Positions 16,417 to 25,772 are shown, counted from the first letter of the stretch. The stretch is DNA of 64,000 nucleotides from Cellulomonas hominis (GCF_014201095.1 NZ_JACHDN010000001.1:3348001-3412000), one strand, 5' to 3'. Notes: generated from the letters alone by a model not told the origin. Translations and numbers: made by a program.

Positions 16417-18117
16417 TCAGGCCGGGCCGGCCGCCGCCAGCAGGTCGTCGCGGACGACGCGGCGCAGGACCTTCCCGATCTGGGAGCGCGGCAGGTCGGT
16501 GAGGATGACGATCTCGCGCGGGACGGCGTACCGGGCGAGCCGCTCGGCGCACCACTCGCGCACCGCCTGGAGCTCGACCTGCGCGTGCCCGAGCTCCATG
16601 ACGACCGCGGCGACGACCTTCTCGCCGAGGTCCCCGCCGGGCAGGCCCACGACGGCGACGTCCCTGACGCCCGGCATGGTGCGGAGCTTGTCCTCGACCT
16701 GCGAGGGGTAGACCTTGAAGCCGCCGGTGACGATCATCTCCTTGATCCGGTCGACCAGGACGACGAACCCGTCGTCGTCGAGCCGGACCACGTCGCCGGT
16801 GCGCAGCCAGCCGCCGGGCAGCAGCTGCTCGGCGGTCTCCTCGGGCCGGCCCCAGTAGCCCTGGAACACCTGCGGGCCGCGGATGAGCAGCTCGCCCTGT
16901 TCGCCCGGGGCGACCTCGCGGGTCGGGTCCTCCTGGTCGACGACGCGGACGTCGGTGCTCGGGAACGGCAGGCCGAGGGCCCCGGGCCGGCGCGCGGGGG
17001 ACAGCGGGCTGCCCAGCGCGACGGGGGAGGTCTCGGTCATGCCGTAGCCCTCGATGACCAGGCCGCCGGTGAGCCGCTCCCAGCGCGCCGCGGTGGCGGG
17101 CGACAGCGACATCGCCCCGGAGATCGCGTACCGGAACGACGACAGGTCGGCCTCGCGGGCCTCGGCCGCCGTGGCGAGCCGGTCGAGCATCGGGGGGACG
17201 GCCGGCAGGAAGGTCCCGGGGCGGCGGCGCTGCGCGGCGAGCACGGCCTCGGGGTCGAACTTGGGGAACGCGACCAGCGTCGCGCCGATCCGCGTGGCGT
17301 AGGTGAGGCAGAGCGTCAGGCCGAACGCGTGGAAGAACGGCAGGACGCCGTAGATCGTCTCGGTCCCGGGCTGCGCCTGCGTCCACGCCTGACCCTGGAC
17401 CGCGTTGGCGACCAGGTTCCGGTGCGTGAGCACGGCGGCCTTCGGGGTGCCGGTCGTGCCGCCGGTGTACTGCAGCAGCGCGACGTCGTCCGCGCCCGGG
17501 CGCGGGTGGTCGGCGGGCAGCGGCGCGGCGCCGGACACCAGCCGGTGCCAGACGGGCGTCCCGGCGGGCGGCGTGGTGCGCAGCGCGGCGCGGGTGCGCC
17601 GGGCGGCGGGCAGCGGCAGGCGCAGGGCGAACCGCTTGACCGCCGGCAGGTCGGCGGAGACGTCGACGGCGACGACCGTGCGGACCGCGGTGCCCGGCTG
17701 CGCCTCGAGCGCGGCGGGCACGGCCTTCTCCCAGACCAGCGCGACGGTCGCGCCGGAGTCCGCGAGCTGGTGCTGCAGCTCGCCGGCGGTGTAGGTGGGG
17801 TTGTGCTCGACGACGACCGCACCGAGGCGCAGCGCCGCGTAGAACGCGACCACGTGCGACGTGCAGTTCGGCAGCGCGATCGCCACCCGGTCGCCGGCAC
17901 CGACGCCCAGGTCGCGCAGCACGCCCGCCCCGCGCGCCACGGCGTCCGCGAGCTCCGCGTAGGTCGTCGGCGCACCCATGAAGTCGACGGCCACCCGGTC
18001 GGGCCACGCGGCGGCGGCGCGGTCGAGGGCGGCGAGCAGCGGCTCGTCCGGCACGTCCACGACGGGCGGGACGCCCGGGGCGTAGGAGTCGTGCCACGGT
18101 CGCGTGAAGTCGGTCAC
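16417..18117 (-). CDS. Long-chain fatty-acid-CoA ligase (AMP-binding family)
   Basis: It activates a carboxylic acid as acyl-AMP and transfers it to CoA. The 566-residue protein has the P-loop-like motif YTGGTTGTPKAAVLTH, the adenine-binding YGMTETSPV, the hinge WLRTGDVVRLDDDGF and the C-terminal catalytic lysine region PRSQIGKVLRR. This matches FadD-type enzymes in length and motif order. The GTG start at 18117 gives MTDFTRPW. The upstream 18121-18160 holds two CGTA-type palindromes, likely operators. Chain-length preference cannot be judged from the sequence. Confidence 0.92.
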   Translation of the reverse strand: MTDFTRPWHDSYAPGVPPVVDVPDEPLLAALDRAAAAWPDRVAVDFMGAPTTYAELADAVARGAGVLRDLGVGAGDRVAIALPNCTSHVVAFYAALRLGAVVVEHNPTYTAGELQHQLADSGATVALVWEKAVPAALEAQPGTAVRTVVAVDVSADLPAVKRFALRLPLPAARRTRAALRTTPPAGTPVWHRLVSGAAPLPADHPRPGADDVALLQYTGGTTGTPKAAVLTHRNLVANAVQGQAWTQAQPGTETIYGVLPFFHAFGLTLCLTYATRIGATLVAFPKFDPEAVLAAQRRRPGTFLPAVPPMLDRLATAAEAREADLSSFRYAISGAMSLSPATAARWERLTGGLVIEGYGMTETSPVALGSPLSPARRPGALGLPFPSTDVRVVDQEDPTREVAPGEQGELLIRGPQVFQGYWGRPEETAEQLLPGGWLRTGDVVRLDDDGFVVLVDRIKEMIVTGGFKVYPSQVEDKLRTMPGVRDVAVVGLPGGDLGEKVVAAVVMELGHAQVELQAVREWCAERLARYAVPREIVILTDLPRSQIGKVLRRVVRDDLLAAAGPA

Positions 18118-18125
18118 GGGGCCAC

Positions 18126-18151
18126 CGTAACCTACGCAGCCGTAAGTTACG
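18126..18151. promoter_or_regulatory. Tandem palindromic operators upstream of the acyl-CoA ligase
   Basis: CGTA-ACC-TACG (18126-18136) and CGTAA-G-TTACG (18141-18151) lie 15 bases apart centre to centre, just upstream of the ligase GTG (18117). The minus-strand -10-like TAGGTT overlaps the first one. This fits a TetR- or MarR-type repressor whose gene is not adjacent. Confidence 0.5.
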
Positions 18152-18178
18152 CGCGCGTAGCCTCAGGCAACGGTCGAT

Positions 18179-19228
18179 TCACAGGTTCGACGACCGCGAG
18201 CCCCACAGGTTGATGCCGGCGTCCACCGCGTGCCGGTCGATCTCGGCGAGCTCCGCGTCGGTCAGGGCGGGCCCGCGGACCGCCGCGAGGTTCTCCTCGA
18301 GCTGCTCCGGCGTGCGCGCGCCGAGGGCCACGGAGGTCACCCGCGGGTCGCGCAGCACCCAGGCGATCGCGAGCTGCGCGAGGGACTGCCCCCGCGCGTC
18401 CGCGACGGCGGCCAGCGCCCGGACCCGGGCGAGGTTCTCGTCGCTCAGGTACTCCGCCGGCAGCGGCCCGCCGCGCGCCGCCCGGGAGTCCGCGGGCACG
18501 CCGCCGAGGTACTTCCGCGTGAGCATCCCCTGGGCGAGCGGGGAGAACGCCACCACGCCGAGCCCCGCCTCGCCTGCCACGTCCAGCAGGCTCCGGCCGC
18601 CCGCGGCGTCGTCGGGCTGCTCGACCCAGCGGTTCAGCATCGAGTACGACGGCTGGTGCAGGGCGAGCGGCAGCCCGATCGCGTCGGCCACCGCCAGCGA
18701 CTCCCGCGTCCGCCGGGCCGAGTAGGACGAGATGCCCGCGTACCGGGCGCGCCCGGAGTCCACGGCCGTCTTCAGCGCCCCGATCGTCTCCTCCAGCGGG
18801 GTGTCCGGGTCGAACCGGTGGCTGTAGAACACGTCGACGTGGTCGAGGCCGAGCCGCCGCAGCGACTGGTCCAGCGACGCGAGCAGGTACTTGCGCGACC
18901 CGAACTCGCCGTACGGCCCGGGCCACTGCCGGTACCCGGCCTTCGTCGCGATCAGCAGCTCGTCCCGGTACGGCGCGAGGTCGGTGGCGAGCAGCCGGCC
19001 CACGAACTCCTCGGCGGCGCCCGGCGGCGGCCCGTAGTTGTTCGCGAGGTCCAGGTGCACGACGCCGAGGTCGAACGCCCGCAGCACCAGCGCCCGCTGG
19101 TCCGCGAACGGGGTCCCGTCGCCGAAGTTCTGCCAGAGCCCGAGCGTCACCGCGGGCAGGTCGAGGCCGGTGCGGCCCGCGCGGCGCAGGGGGAGGCGGT
19201 CGTGGCGGTCCGGGTCGGCGAGGTGCAT
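18179..19228 (-). CDS. Aldo/keto reductase (YghZ/AKR14-like)
   Basis: An NADPH-dependent carbonyl reductase of 349 residues. The catalytic tetrad is visible as Asp and Tyr in HLDLANNYGPP, Lys in IATKAGY and His in VFYSHRFD. The cofactor-binding end SVALGARTPEQLEENL is typical. Overall resemblance (GLWQNFGDGTPF, WPGPYGEFGSRKYL) is to the YghZ/MgrA branch, which includes L-glyceraldehyde-3-phosphate reductases active on methylglyoxal and related aldehydes. ATG 19228 follows a minus-strand TACGGT by seven bases, so the mRNA looks leaderless. No partner gene is evident. Confidence 0.92.
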   Translation of the reverse strand: MHLADPDRHDRLPLRRAGRTGLDLPAVTLGLWQNFGDGTPFADQRALVLRAFDLGVVHLDLANNYGPPPGAAEEFVGRLLATDLAPYRDELLIATKAGYRQWPGPYGEFGSRKYLLASLDQSLRRLGLDHVDVFYSHRFDPDTPLEETIGALKTAVDSGRARYAGISSYSARRTRESLAVADAIGLPLALHQPSYSMLNRWVEQPDDAAGGRSLLDVAGEAGLGVVAFSPLAQGMLTRKYLGGVPADSRAARGGPLPAEYLSDENLARVRALAAVADARGQSLAQLAIAWVLRDPRVTSVALGARTPEQLEENLAAVRGPALTDAELAEIDRHAVDAGINLWGSRSSNL

Positions 19229-19235
19229 GCCCCCG

Positions 19236-19241
19236 ACCGTA
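19236..19241 (-). promoter_or_regulatory. -10 box for leaderless aldo/keto reductase transcript
   Basis: Minus-strand TACGGT is seven bases from the ATG at 19228. It lies between this gene and the serA stop. Confidence 0.5.
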
Positions 19242-19253
19242 GCCCGGCCCGCC

Positions 19254-20450
19254 TCAGTCGACGACGCGCAGCCGGATGGTCTCCGGGCGGGCGCGCAGCG
19301 CCTCGACGACCTCGCGCTCCACGGCGACCGCGTCGGTCACCACGTAGCCGACCTCGCCGCGGGTCGCGAGCAGCTGGCCCTCGATGTTCGCGCCGTGCTC
19401 GGCCAGGGTCTGGTTGACCGCGGCCAGCACGCCGGGGACGTTCCGGTGCAGGTAGGTGAGCCGGTGCACGTTCGGGCGGTGCTCGAGCGTGAGGTTCGGC
19501 AGGTTGACGCTGAGCATCGTCGTGCCGGTGTTCATGAAGTCGCGCAGCTTGTTCGACACGAACTGGCCGATCGCCTCCTGCGCCTCCTCCGTGGAGCCGC
19601 CGGTGTGCGGCGTGAGGATGACGTTCGGCAGCCCGCGCAGCTCCGACTCGAACGGGTCGCCCTTGCGCTTGGGCTCGACGGGGAACACGTCGACCGCCGC
19701 GCCCGCGACGTGACCCGCCAGCACGGCGTCCCGCAGGGCGGCGTAGTCCACGACGAAGCCGCGGGACAGGTTGAGGAAGATCGCGCCCTCGCGCATCCGG
19801 GCGAACTGCTTCGCGCCGAACAGGCCCGCGTTGCCGCTCCGGCCGTCGACGTGCAGCGTGACGATGTCCGCGACGTCGAGCAGCTCGTCCAGCGTCTCGG
19901 CGCGGCGGGCGTTGCCGAGCGACAGCTTCTCCGCGGTGTCGTAGAACACCACGGACATGCCGAGGTTCTCGGCGAGGACCGACAGCTGGGTGCCGATGTT
20001 GCCGTAGCCGACGATGCCGAGCGTGCGGCCGCGCACCTCGTGGGCCCCGTCGGCGGACTTGTTCCAGACGCCGTCGTGCATCGAGCCGTTGAGCACGGTG
20101 AGCCGGCGCGTCAGCGCGATGATGTCCGCCAGCGCGATCTCGACCACCGAGCGGGTGTTGGAGAACGGGGCGTTGAACACCGCGACGCCGCGGGAGGCCG
20201 CCGCGTGCAGGTCGATCTGGTTGGTGCCGATGCAGTACGCGCCGACCGCGACCAGGTCGGGGGCGGCGTCGAGCACCGCCTCGGTGACCTGGGTCTTGGA
20301 GCGGATCCCGAGCAGCTGCACCCCCTGGAGGGCCTCGATCAGCTCGGGCTCGTCGAGCGCGCCGGAGCGCGTGACGACCTCGTAGCCGGCGGACTCCAGG
20401 ATGGTCCGGGCCTGGGGATGCAGGTTCTCGAGCAGCAGGGCGCGTGGCAC
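19254..20450 (-). CDS. serA: D-3-phosphoglycerate dehydrogenase
   Basis: First step of serine synthesis: 3-phosphoglycerate is oxidised to 3-phosphohydroxypyruvate with NAD+. The 398-residue protein has the NAD motif GIVGYGNIGTQLSVLAE, the catalytic Arg/Glu/His elements (LNLSRGFVVD and the His of LTPHTGGSTEEAQ) and a C-terminal ACT domain (VPGVLAAVNQTLAEHGANIEG). It is the short type without the extra ASB domain, like E. coli SerA (410 residues) and unlike the 530-residue mycobacterial enzyme, so serine feedback through the ACT domain is expected. The start is GTG 20450. Confidence 0.95.
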   Translation of the reverse strand: MPRALLLENLHPQARTILESAGYEVVTRSGALDEPELIEALQGVQLLGIRSKTQVTEAVLDAAPDLVAVGAYCIGTNQIDLHAAASRGVAVFNAPFSNTRSVVEIALADIIALTRRLTVLNGSMHDGVWNKSADGAHEVRGRTLGIVGYGNIGTQLSVLAENLGMSVVFYDTAEKLSLGNARRAETLDELLDVADIVTLHVDGRSGNAGLFGAKQFARMREGAIFLNLSRGFVVDYAALRDAVLAGHVAGAAVDVFPVEPKRKGDPFESELRGLPNVILTPHTGGSTEEAQEAIGQFVSNKLRDFMNTGTTMLSVNLPNLTLEHRPNVHRLTYLHRNVPGVLAAVNQTLAEHGANIEGQLLATRGEVGYVVTDAVAVEREVVEALRARPETIRLRVVD

Positions 20451-20510
20451 GCCCCTATGGTGCGCCTCGCCGCCCGGGGGTCCAAGCCGGTCCCGAAAGG
20501 CGGACAGACC

Positions 20511-22742
20511 TCAGGCGTCCCACCCCGCGGGCAGCGGGCGGGCGTGCACGACGTGCAGCGCCTGGGTGGGCCGGGTCATCGCGACGTACAGGTCGCCGGC
20601 GCCGCCCTTGAGCACGTCGGCCGGCTCGACCAGCACGACGACGTCGAACTCGAGGCCCTTGCTCTGCGTCGGCGTCATGAGGGTGAGCGGCGCGTCCAGG
20701 TCGGGCGACCCGGCCCGGGTGCCGCCCGCGTCGGGGAGCACCGCGGCGAGGGCGGCCACGGCCTCGGGCGCGGCGATGACCGCGACCCGGCCGGCGCCCG
20801 ACGCGTCGCGCACCGCGGCCAGCGCCTCGGCCGCGTGCCGGGCGACCGCCTCGGGGACCGCGGCGGCGTCCACGTGCTCGGTGCGCAGCGCGTCCTCGAC
20901 GTCCCGCGCCGACGTGGTCGGCGACAGCGGCAGGCCCGCCGCGCGGCCCACCCGCTCGGCCGTGCGGGCGACCGACGCCGGCGTGCGGTAGTTCACCGTG
21001 AGCTCGGCGAGCCGCCAGCCGCCGGGCAGCGCCCGGTCGAACGTCGCGGCCCAGTCGCGGGTGCCCGCGGCGGTCGAGGTCTGCGCGACGTCGCCGACGA
21101 CGGTCAGCGAGCGGGTCGGCACCCGGCGCAGCACCATCCGCCACGCCATCGGGGAGAGCTCCTGCGCCTCGTCGACCACGACGTGCCCGTAGGTCCAGGT
21201 CCGGTCGGCCGCCGCGCGCTCCGCCGTCGTCAGCGCCGGGCCGGTGGACGCGAACCGGTCCGCCAGCAGCTCCGCGGACACCAGGCCGGTACCGGACTGC
21301 TCGAGGACCTGGCGGGCGTAGTCGAGCTCCTGCGCGCGCTGCGCGGCGTCGTGCCGGGCCTGCGCGCGGGCGGCCTGGTCGTCCTCGCCGAGCAGCTCGG
21401 CGGCCTCGTCGAGCAGCGGCACGTCCGCGGCGGTCCACGGGGCGTCCGGGTCGCGCAGCAGGGCGGCCCGCTCGTGCGCGGACAGCTCGGGGGCTGCCGC
21501 GTCGAGCCGGGCCGGGCGGGACAGCAGCGCGGAGACCAGGCCCTGGGGGGTGAGCGGCATCCACGCCAGGTTCAGCGCGATCCGGATCTCGCGGGTGGTG
21601 CGCAGCTCCTCGACGACCTCCCCGCGCTCGTCCGGGGCGACCGACCAGCCGAGCTGGCTGATGTACTGCTCCGCCAGCCGGCCGAGCATGTCCCGCACGA
21701 ACGTCACGCGCGCCTGGTTGTGCGGCCGGTGGCCGCGGCGGGCGTGCGCGATCGCGGACCGGACGTCGTTCGGCCGCACCACGATGGTGTGCCCGTCGAC
21801 GGTCACGGTCGTCGGCCGCTCCGGGACGCGCTGCCGCTGCCGGACCGCGCGCTCGATGATCCGGCGCCACACCAGGCGGCCCTTGATCTCGGCGACCGCG
21901 TCGTCCTCCTCGCCGTTCGCCACGACGCCGGGGTACAGCTCGGCGACCGTCGTGGACACCACGCCGGTCTCGCCGAGGGAGGGGAGCACCTGGTCGATGT
22001 ACCGCAGGAAGGTGCGGCTCGGCCCGAGCAGCAGGACGCCCGAGCGCTCCAGGGTCCGGCGGTGCGCGTACAGCAGGTACGCCGCGCGGTGCAGCGCGAC
22101 CGCCGTCTTGCCGGTGCCCGGCCCGCCCTGCACGACCAGCGCGCCCGCCAGCTCCGCGCGGATGATGGCGTCCTGCTCCGCCTGGATCGTCGCGACGATG
22201 TCGCCCATCCGGCCCGTCCGCCGCGCGGCCAGCGCCGCCAGCAGGGCGCCCTCGCCGGACAGCGCGCCCAGGGCCTCGGCGGCCTCCGCGTCCGCGAGCA
22301 CGTCCAGGTCCAGCACCTCGTCCTCGAGGCCCGTGACGCGGCGGCCGCGCGTGACCAGGTGCCGGCGCTGCACGACGCCGTCCGGCCGCGCGGAGGTCGC
22401 CCGGTAGAAGGACTGCGCCGCGGGGGCGCGCCAGTCGGTGAGCATCGAGGCGTGCTCGTCGTCGTTCAGGCCGATGCGCCCGATGTACCGGCGCCCGCCC
22501 TCGGCCAGGTCCAGCCGGCCGAACGCCAGGCGGTCCTCCACGGCCTCCAGCCGCGCGAGCCGGTCCTCGTACAGCGTGGCGAACGCGTCCCGCTCGGACC
22601 GGTTCTGCGGCGAGCCGGACGGACCGACCCGGCGGACCTCGGCCAGGCGCTCGCGGGTCTGGGCCCGGAGCTCGTCGAGGCGGGCGTACAGCCCGTCCAC
22701 GACCTGCTGCTCGGCCGCCAGCTGCGCCTCGATCCCCGTCAC
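20511..22742 (-). CDS. HelD/HelR-like superfamily 1 helicase (RNA polymerase-associated)
   Basis: The 743-residue protein has an N-terminal coiled coil (residues about 1-70, IEAQLAAEQQVVDGLYARLDELR), Walker A GGPGTGKTAVALHRAAYL, a UvrD-type Walker B VVVDEAQEL, QTSTAAGTRDW (motif III-like), and motifs V-VI (TPTQSKGLEFDVVV, LYVAMTRPTQAL). Size and N-terminal coiled coil match actinobacterial HelD/HelR, which pries open RNA polymerase to remove DNA and in Streptomyces and mycobacteria protects against rifamycins. A plain UvrD-like DNA helicase is the alternative. GTG 22742 has a GGGAG ribosome site. I did not see the rifamycin-associated element upstream. Confidence 0.82.
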   Translation of the reverse strand: MTGIEAQLAAEQQVVDGLYARLDELRAQTRERLAEVRRVGPSGSPQNRSERDAFATLYEDRLARLEAVEDRLAFGRLDLAEGGRRYIGRIGLNDDEHASMLTDWRAPAAQSFYRATSARPDGVVQRRHLVTRGRRVTGLEDEVLDLDVLADAEAAEALGALSGEGALLAALAARRTGRMGDIVATIQAEQDAIIRAELAGALVVQGGPGTGKTAVALHRAAYLLYAHRRTLERSGVLLLGPSRTFLRYIDQVLPSLGETGVVSTTVAELYPGVVANGEEDDAVAEIKGRLVWRRIIERAVRQRQRVPERPTTVTVDGHTIVVRPNDVRSAIAHARRGHRPHNQARVTFVRDMLGRLAEQYISQLGWSVAPDERGEVVEELRTTREIRIALNLAWMPLTPQGLVSALLSRPARLDAAAPELSAHERAALLRDPDAPWTAADVPLLDEAAELLGEDDQAARAQARHDAAQRAQELDYARQVLEQSGTGLVSAELLADRFASTGPALTTAERAAADRTWTYGHVVVDEAQELSPMAWRMVLRRVPTRSLTVVGDVAQTSTAAGTRDWAATFDRALPGGWRLAELTVNYRTPASVARTAERVGRAAGLPLSPTTSARDVEDALRTEHVDAAAVPEAVARHAAEALAAVRDASGAGRVAVIAAPEAVAALAAVLPDAGGTRAGSPDLDAPLTLMTPTQSKGLEFDVVVLVEPADVLKGGAGDLYVAMTRPTQALHVVHARPLPAGWDA

Positions 22743-22988
22743 CGGTGCTCCCGTCGGTCGTCCCCTCGGCGCGTCCCTCCCGCGCCTGCGCGCGCCCGGC
22801 GGGCACGACGGCCCGCGCGAGCGGCCGTCCATTATCCGCCATCGGGGCCGTGCCGTGTCACGCCCGCCCACGCGCCGCCACCCGGTCGGCCGCAGCGGGA
22901 AGAGGCGGGGCACCCGCGGTGTTGTGCCACCTGGACGGGCCGTGCGCACCCGCGCGGCCCCCGACAGGACGTGAGCACAGGAGGACCC

Positions 22989-23924
22989 ATGCTGGATCCG
23001 AGCGAGATCTACGCCGTCGACCCGGCGGTCGCCGCCGAGGTCGAGGCGCGGACCGCGGGCGGCAGCGGGCCGGTGCTCGTGCACGCCGTGCGCGGCTTCG
23101 TCGACGCCGGCGGCGCGGGCCGCCTCGCCGCCGAGCACCTCACCGAGCAGCTCCCCACCGAGCGGCTCGCCACCTTCGACGTCGACCAGCTGCTGGACTA
23201 CCGGTCCCGCCGGCCCACCGCGACCTTCGACGGCGACCACTGGGGCGAGTACGACGAGCCCGAGCTCGCGGTCGACCTGGTGCGGGACACCTCGGGCGTG
23301 CCGTTCCTGCTGCTGCACGGCGTCGAGCCGGACGTGCAGTGGGAGCGGTTCGTCGCGGCGGTCCGGCAGATCGTCGAGCGGTTCGACGTGCCGCTGACCG
23401 TCGGGCTGCACGGAATCCCGATGGGCATCCCGCACACGCGGCCGCTGTCGGTCACCGCGCACGCCAACCGGCCCGAGCTGGTCGCGGACTACACGTCGTG
23501 GTTCGGCACCGTGCAGGTGCCGGCCGATGCGGGGTCGCTGCTGGAGATCCGGCTGGGGCAGTCGGGGCACGACGCCATGGGCTTCGCCGTGCACGTGCCG
23601 CACTACCTCGCGCAGTCGCCGTACCCCCAGGCCAGCATCACCGCGCTGGAGCACGTGCAGCGCGCCGCCGGGCTGGAGCTCGACCTCGGCGCGCTGACCG
23701 CCGCGGCCGAGGAGACCCGCCTGGAGGTCGAGCGGCAGGTCGAGGAGTCCGCCGAGGTCGGTGCCGTCGTGCACGCCCTGGAGCAGCAGTACGACGCCTT
23801 CACCCGGAACATCGGGCGGCCGAGCCTGCTCGCCGAGACCTCCGAGCTGCCGACGGCCGACGAGCTGGGCGAGGAGTTCGAGCGGTTCCTGGCCGAGCAG
23901 CGCGGGGACGGCCCCGGGCTCTGA
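22989..23924 (+). CDS. PAC2-family protein (proteasome assembly chaperone-like)
   Basis: The 311-residue protein begins MLDPSEIYAVD and has the PAC2 core (VLVHAVRGFVDAGGAG, FDVDQLLDYRSRRP, LLLHGVEPDVQWERFV, HGIPMGIPHTRP). A C-terminal helical extension follows (residues about 230-311, LEVERQVEESAEVGAVVHALEQQYDAF). In actinobacteria members of this family are abundant and conserved, often in genomes with a 20S proteasome, but the molecular role is not established. ATG 22989 has GGAGGA six bases upstream. It is divergent from the HelD-like gene with 246 bases between, which probably hold both promoters. Confidence 0.85.
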   Translation: MLDPSEIYAVDPAVAAEVEARTAGGSGPVLVHAVRGFVDAGGAGRLAAEHLTEQLPTERLATFDVDQLLDYRSRRPTATFDGDHWGEYDEPELAVDLVRDTSGVPFLLLHGVEPDVQWERFVAAVRQIVERFDVPLTVGLHGIPMGIPHTRPLSVTAHANRPELVADYTSWFGTVQVPADAGSLLEIRLGQSGHDAMGFAVHVPHYLAQSPYPQASITALEHVQRAAGLELDLGALTAAAEETRLEVERQVEESAEVGAVVHALEQQYDAFTRNIGRPSLLAETSELPTADELGEEFERFLAEQRGDGPGL

Positions 23925-23970
23925 CGCCCCGTGCGGGACGGGGTGCCGCGTGGGGGCAGAATGACCCCAC

Positions 23971-25251
23971 GTGACCTCCGACCGCCGCGCCCTGCTCGTC
24001 TGGGGCGTCGCCGTCGCGGCGTACGTGGTGGCGATCATGAACCGGTCGTCCTTCGGCGTCGCGACGCTCGAGGTCACCGAGCGGTTCGGGGTGTCGTCGG
24101 CGCTGCTCGCGTCGATGGCCGTCGCGCAGCTCGTGGTCTACGCGCTGCTGCAGGTGCCCGTCGGGGTGCTGCTCGACCGCTACGGGCCCCGCGCGCTGGT
24201 CGCGACCGGGGCGCTCGGGATGGCGGTCGGCCAGACGGTCCTCGCGCTCGCTCCGTCGGCGGGCTTCGTGCTCGCCGGGCGGGTGCTGGTCGGGGCCGGT
24301 GACGCGCTGACGTTCGTGTCCGTGGTCCGGCTGGTGCCCGCGTGGTTCGCCGTCCGGCGCGTGCCCCTGATGACGCAGCTCACCGGCAGCATCGGCCAGC
24401 TCGGGCAGCTGCTGTCCGCGCTCCCGGTGGTCGCGCTGCTGCACGCCGCCGGGTGGCGCGCGACCTTCCTGTCCGTCGCCGCCGCGGGGCTGGTCGCGGC
24501 GATCGCCGTGCTCGCGGTGGTCCGGGACGCCCCGGCGGCAGGTCCGGCCTCGCGGGTGGGGCTGCTGCGGCGGCCCTGGCGGCAGGACCCCCGGGCGGCG
24601 GCGCCGCGCGAGCCCGGTGCGCTGCGCGCCGTGCTGCGGGACCCCGGCGCCCGGCTGGCGTTCTGGATGCACTTCGCCGGGCAGTTCAGCAACCACGTCG
24701 TCGTGCTGCTGTGGGGCTACGCGTTCTTCGTGGAGGGCCAGGGGCGCACGGCGGGGGAGGCGAGCGCGCTGCTGACGCTCAACGTCGTCGCCGCGGTCGT
24801 CGCCGGGCCGGTCGTCGGCCTCCTCGTCGGGCGGCACCCCGGCGCCCGGATGCCGCTCGCCCTCGGGACCTCGGTCGCGATCGGACTGGCGTGGCTGGCG
24901 GTGACCGTGCCCGCCTCGCCGGTGCCGCTGGTCGTGCTCGGGGTCTTCGTCGTCGTGGTGGGGGTCGGCGGGCCGACCTCGCTGGTCGCGTTCGACGTGG
25001 CACGGTCCTGCACGCCGCCCGCGCGCCTGGGCACCGCGACGGGGTTCGTCAACACGGGCGGGTTCGTCGGGGCGCTGGCCACGATGCTCGCGGTCGGCGT
25101 CGTCCTCGACCGCGCCGGGGGAGGCGTGCGGGACCTCGAGGCGTTCCGTGCGGCGTTCGCGTGGGTGGCGCTGCCGTGGGCGGTGGGGTTCCTGGGGATG
25201 GTGCTGGGCCGGCGGGGCGCCCGGCGCGCGCACCCCGGGCTGGCGGTCTGA
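23971..25251 (+). CDS. Major facilitator superfamily transporter
   Basis: The 426-residue protein has about twelve hydrophobic helices in two halves. The loop 2-3 signature GVLLDRYGPRALV and a weaker repeat (GLLVGRHPGARMPL) in the second half are the MFS A-motif. The central cytoplasmic loop (about residues 185-225) is arginine/proline-rich. The overall pattern (NRSSFGVATLEVTERFGVS) is that of the nitrate/drug-type actinobacterial MFS proteins, and no substrate can be assigned. GTG 23971 has no ribosome binding site; a weak CAGAAT eight bases upstream suggests a leaderless start. Confidence 0.88.
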   Translation: MTSDRRALLVWGVAVAAYVVAIMNRSSFGVATLEVTERFGVSSALLASMAVAQLVVYALLQVPVGVLLDRYGPRALVATGALGMAVGQTVLALAPSAGFVLAGRVLVGAGDALTFVSVVRLVPAWFAVRRVPLMTQLTGSIGQLGQLLSALPVVALLHAAGWRATFLSVAAAGLVAAIAVLAVVRDAPAAGPASRVGLLRRPWRQDPRAAAPREPGALRAVLRDPGARLAFWMHFAGQFSNHVVVLLWGYAFFVEGQGRTAGEASALLTLNVVAAVVAGPVVGLLVGRHPGARMPLALGTSVAIGLAWLAVTVPASPVPLVVLGVFVVVVGVGGPTSLVAFDVARSCTPPARLGTATGFVNTGGFVGALATMLAVGVVLDRAGGGVRDLEAFRAAFAWVALPWAVGFLGMVLGRRGARRAHPGLAV

Positions 25252-25568
25252 CGCGGGCCGGAGGCCGACCGACCGCTCGGTCAGCGTGGTCGTCCTGTGA
25301 CCGGACCGTGACCGGATCGTTGTCGTCGAGCGGGATCGAGGGCCGGAAGAAGCATGGCGCGCCACTGACCTGCGTGAGAGACTCCCCGTGTTGCAGTGAC
25401 GTACTGACGCTTGACCGGCGCCGGTCGGGACGGTCCCCCGGGACCCCCGCGCGGCACCCTCCAGCCATCCGGCTGGTCCACCCGGTGCAGGACGCGGGAT
25501 AGGCATTGCGGCACGGTCCGGGGCACGAGGTCCCGGTTCCGTCACCGGATGGACAGAAGGACAAGAAC
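25252..25568 (+). other. 317-base non-coding region: end of MFS gene and cold-shock leader
   Basis: No gene is seen. A hairpin GACCGA-CCGC-TCGGTC (25267-25282) may terminate the MFS transcript. A second perfect hairpin CCAGCC-ATCC-GGCTGG (25461-25476) and a TAGGCA box (25500-25505) precede the cold-shock gene. Long structured leaders before csp genes are common and often control translation by temperature. The exact transcription start is not evident. Confidence 0.4.
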
Positions 25569-25772
25569 ATGGCACAGGGTGCTGTCAAGTGGTTCAACGC
25601 TGAGAAGGGCTACGGCTTCATCGCCCAGGACGGCGGCGGCGCCGACGTCTTCGTCCACTACTCCGCCATCGACTCCCAGGGCTACCGCTCCCTCGAGGAG
25701 GGCCAGCGCGTGGAGTTCGAGATCACGCAGGGCCCGAAGGGCCCCCAGGCCGAGAAGGTCCGCCCGCTCTGA
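25569..25772 (+). CDS. Cold-shock protein (CspA family)
   Basis: A 67-residue single cold-shock domain that binds single-stranded RNA and DNA as a chaperone. RNP1 (KGYGFIAQD) and RNP2 (DVFVHYSAI) are both intact, with the N-terminal [11 protein letters not shown] and the conserved [10 protein letters not shown] end. ATG 25569 is preceded by AGAAGGACAAG, a ribosome binding site with the usual spacing. The codon composition is biased to C-ending codons with lysine and asparagine codons of highly expressed genes. It is monocistronic and followed at once by a strong terminator. Confidence 0.95.
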   Translation: MAQGAVKWFNAEKGYGFIAQDGGGADVFVHYSAIDSQGYRSLEEGQRVEFEITQGPKGPQAEKVRPL

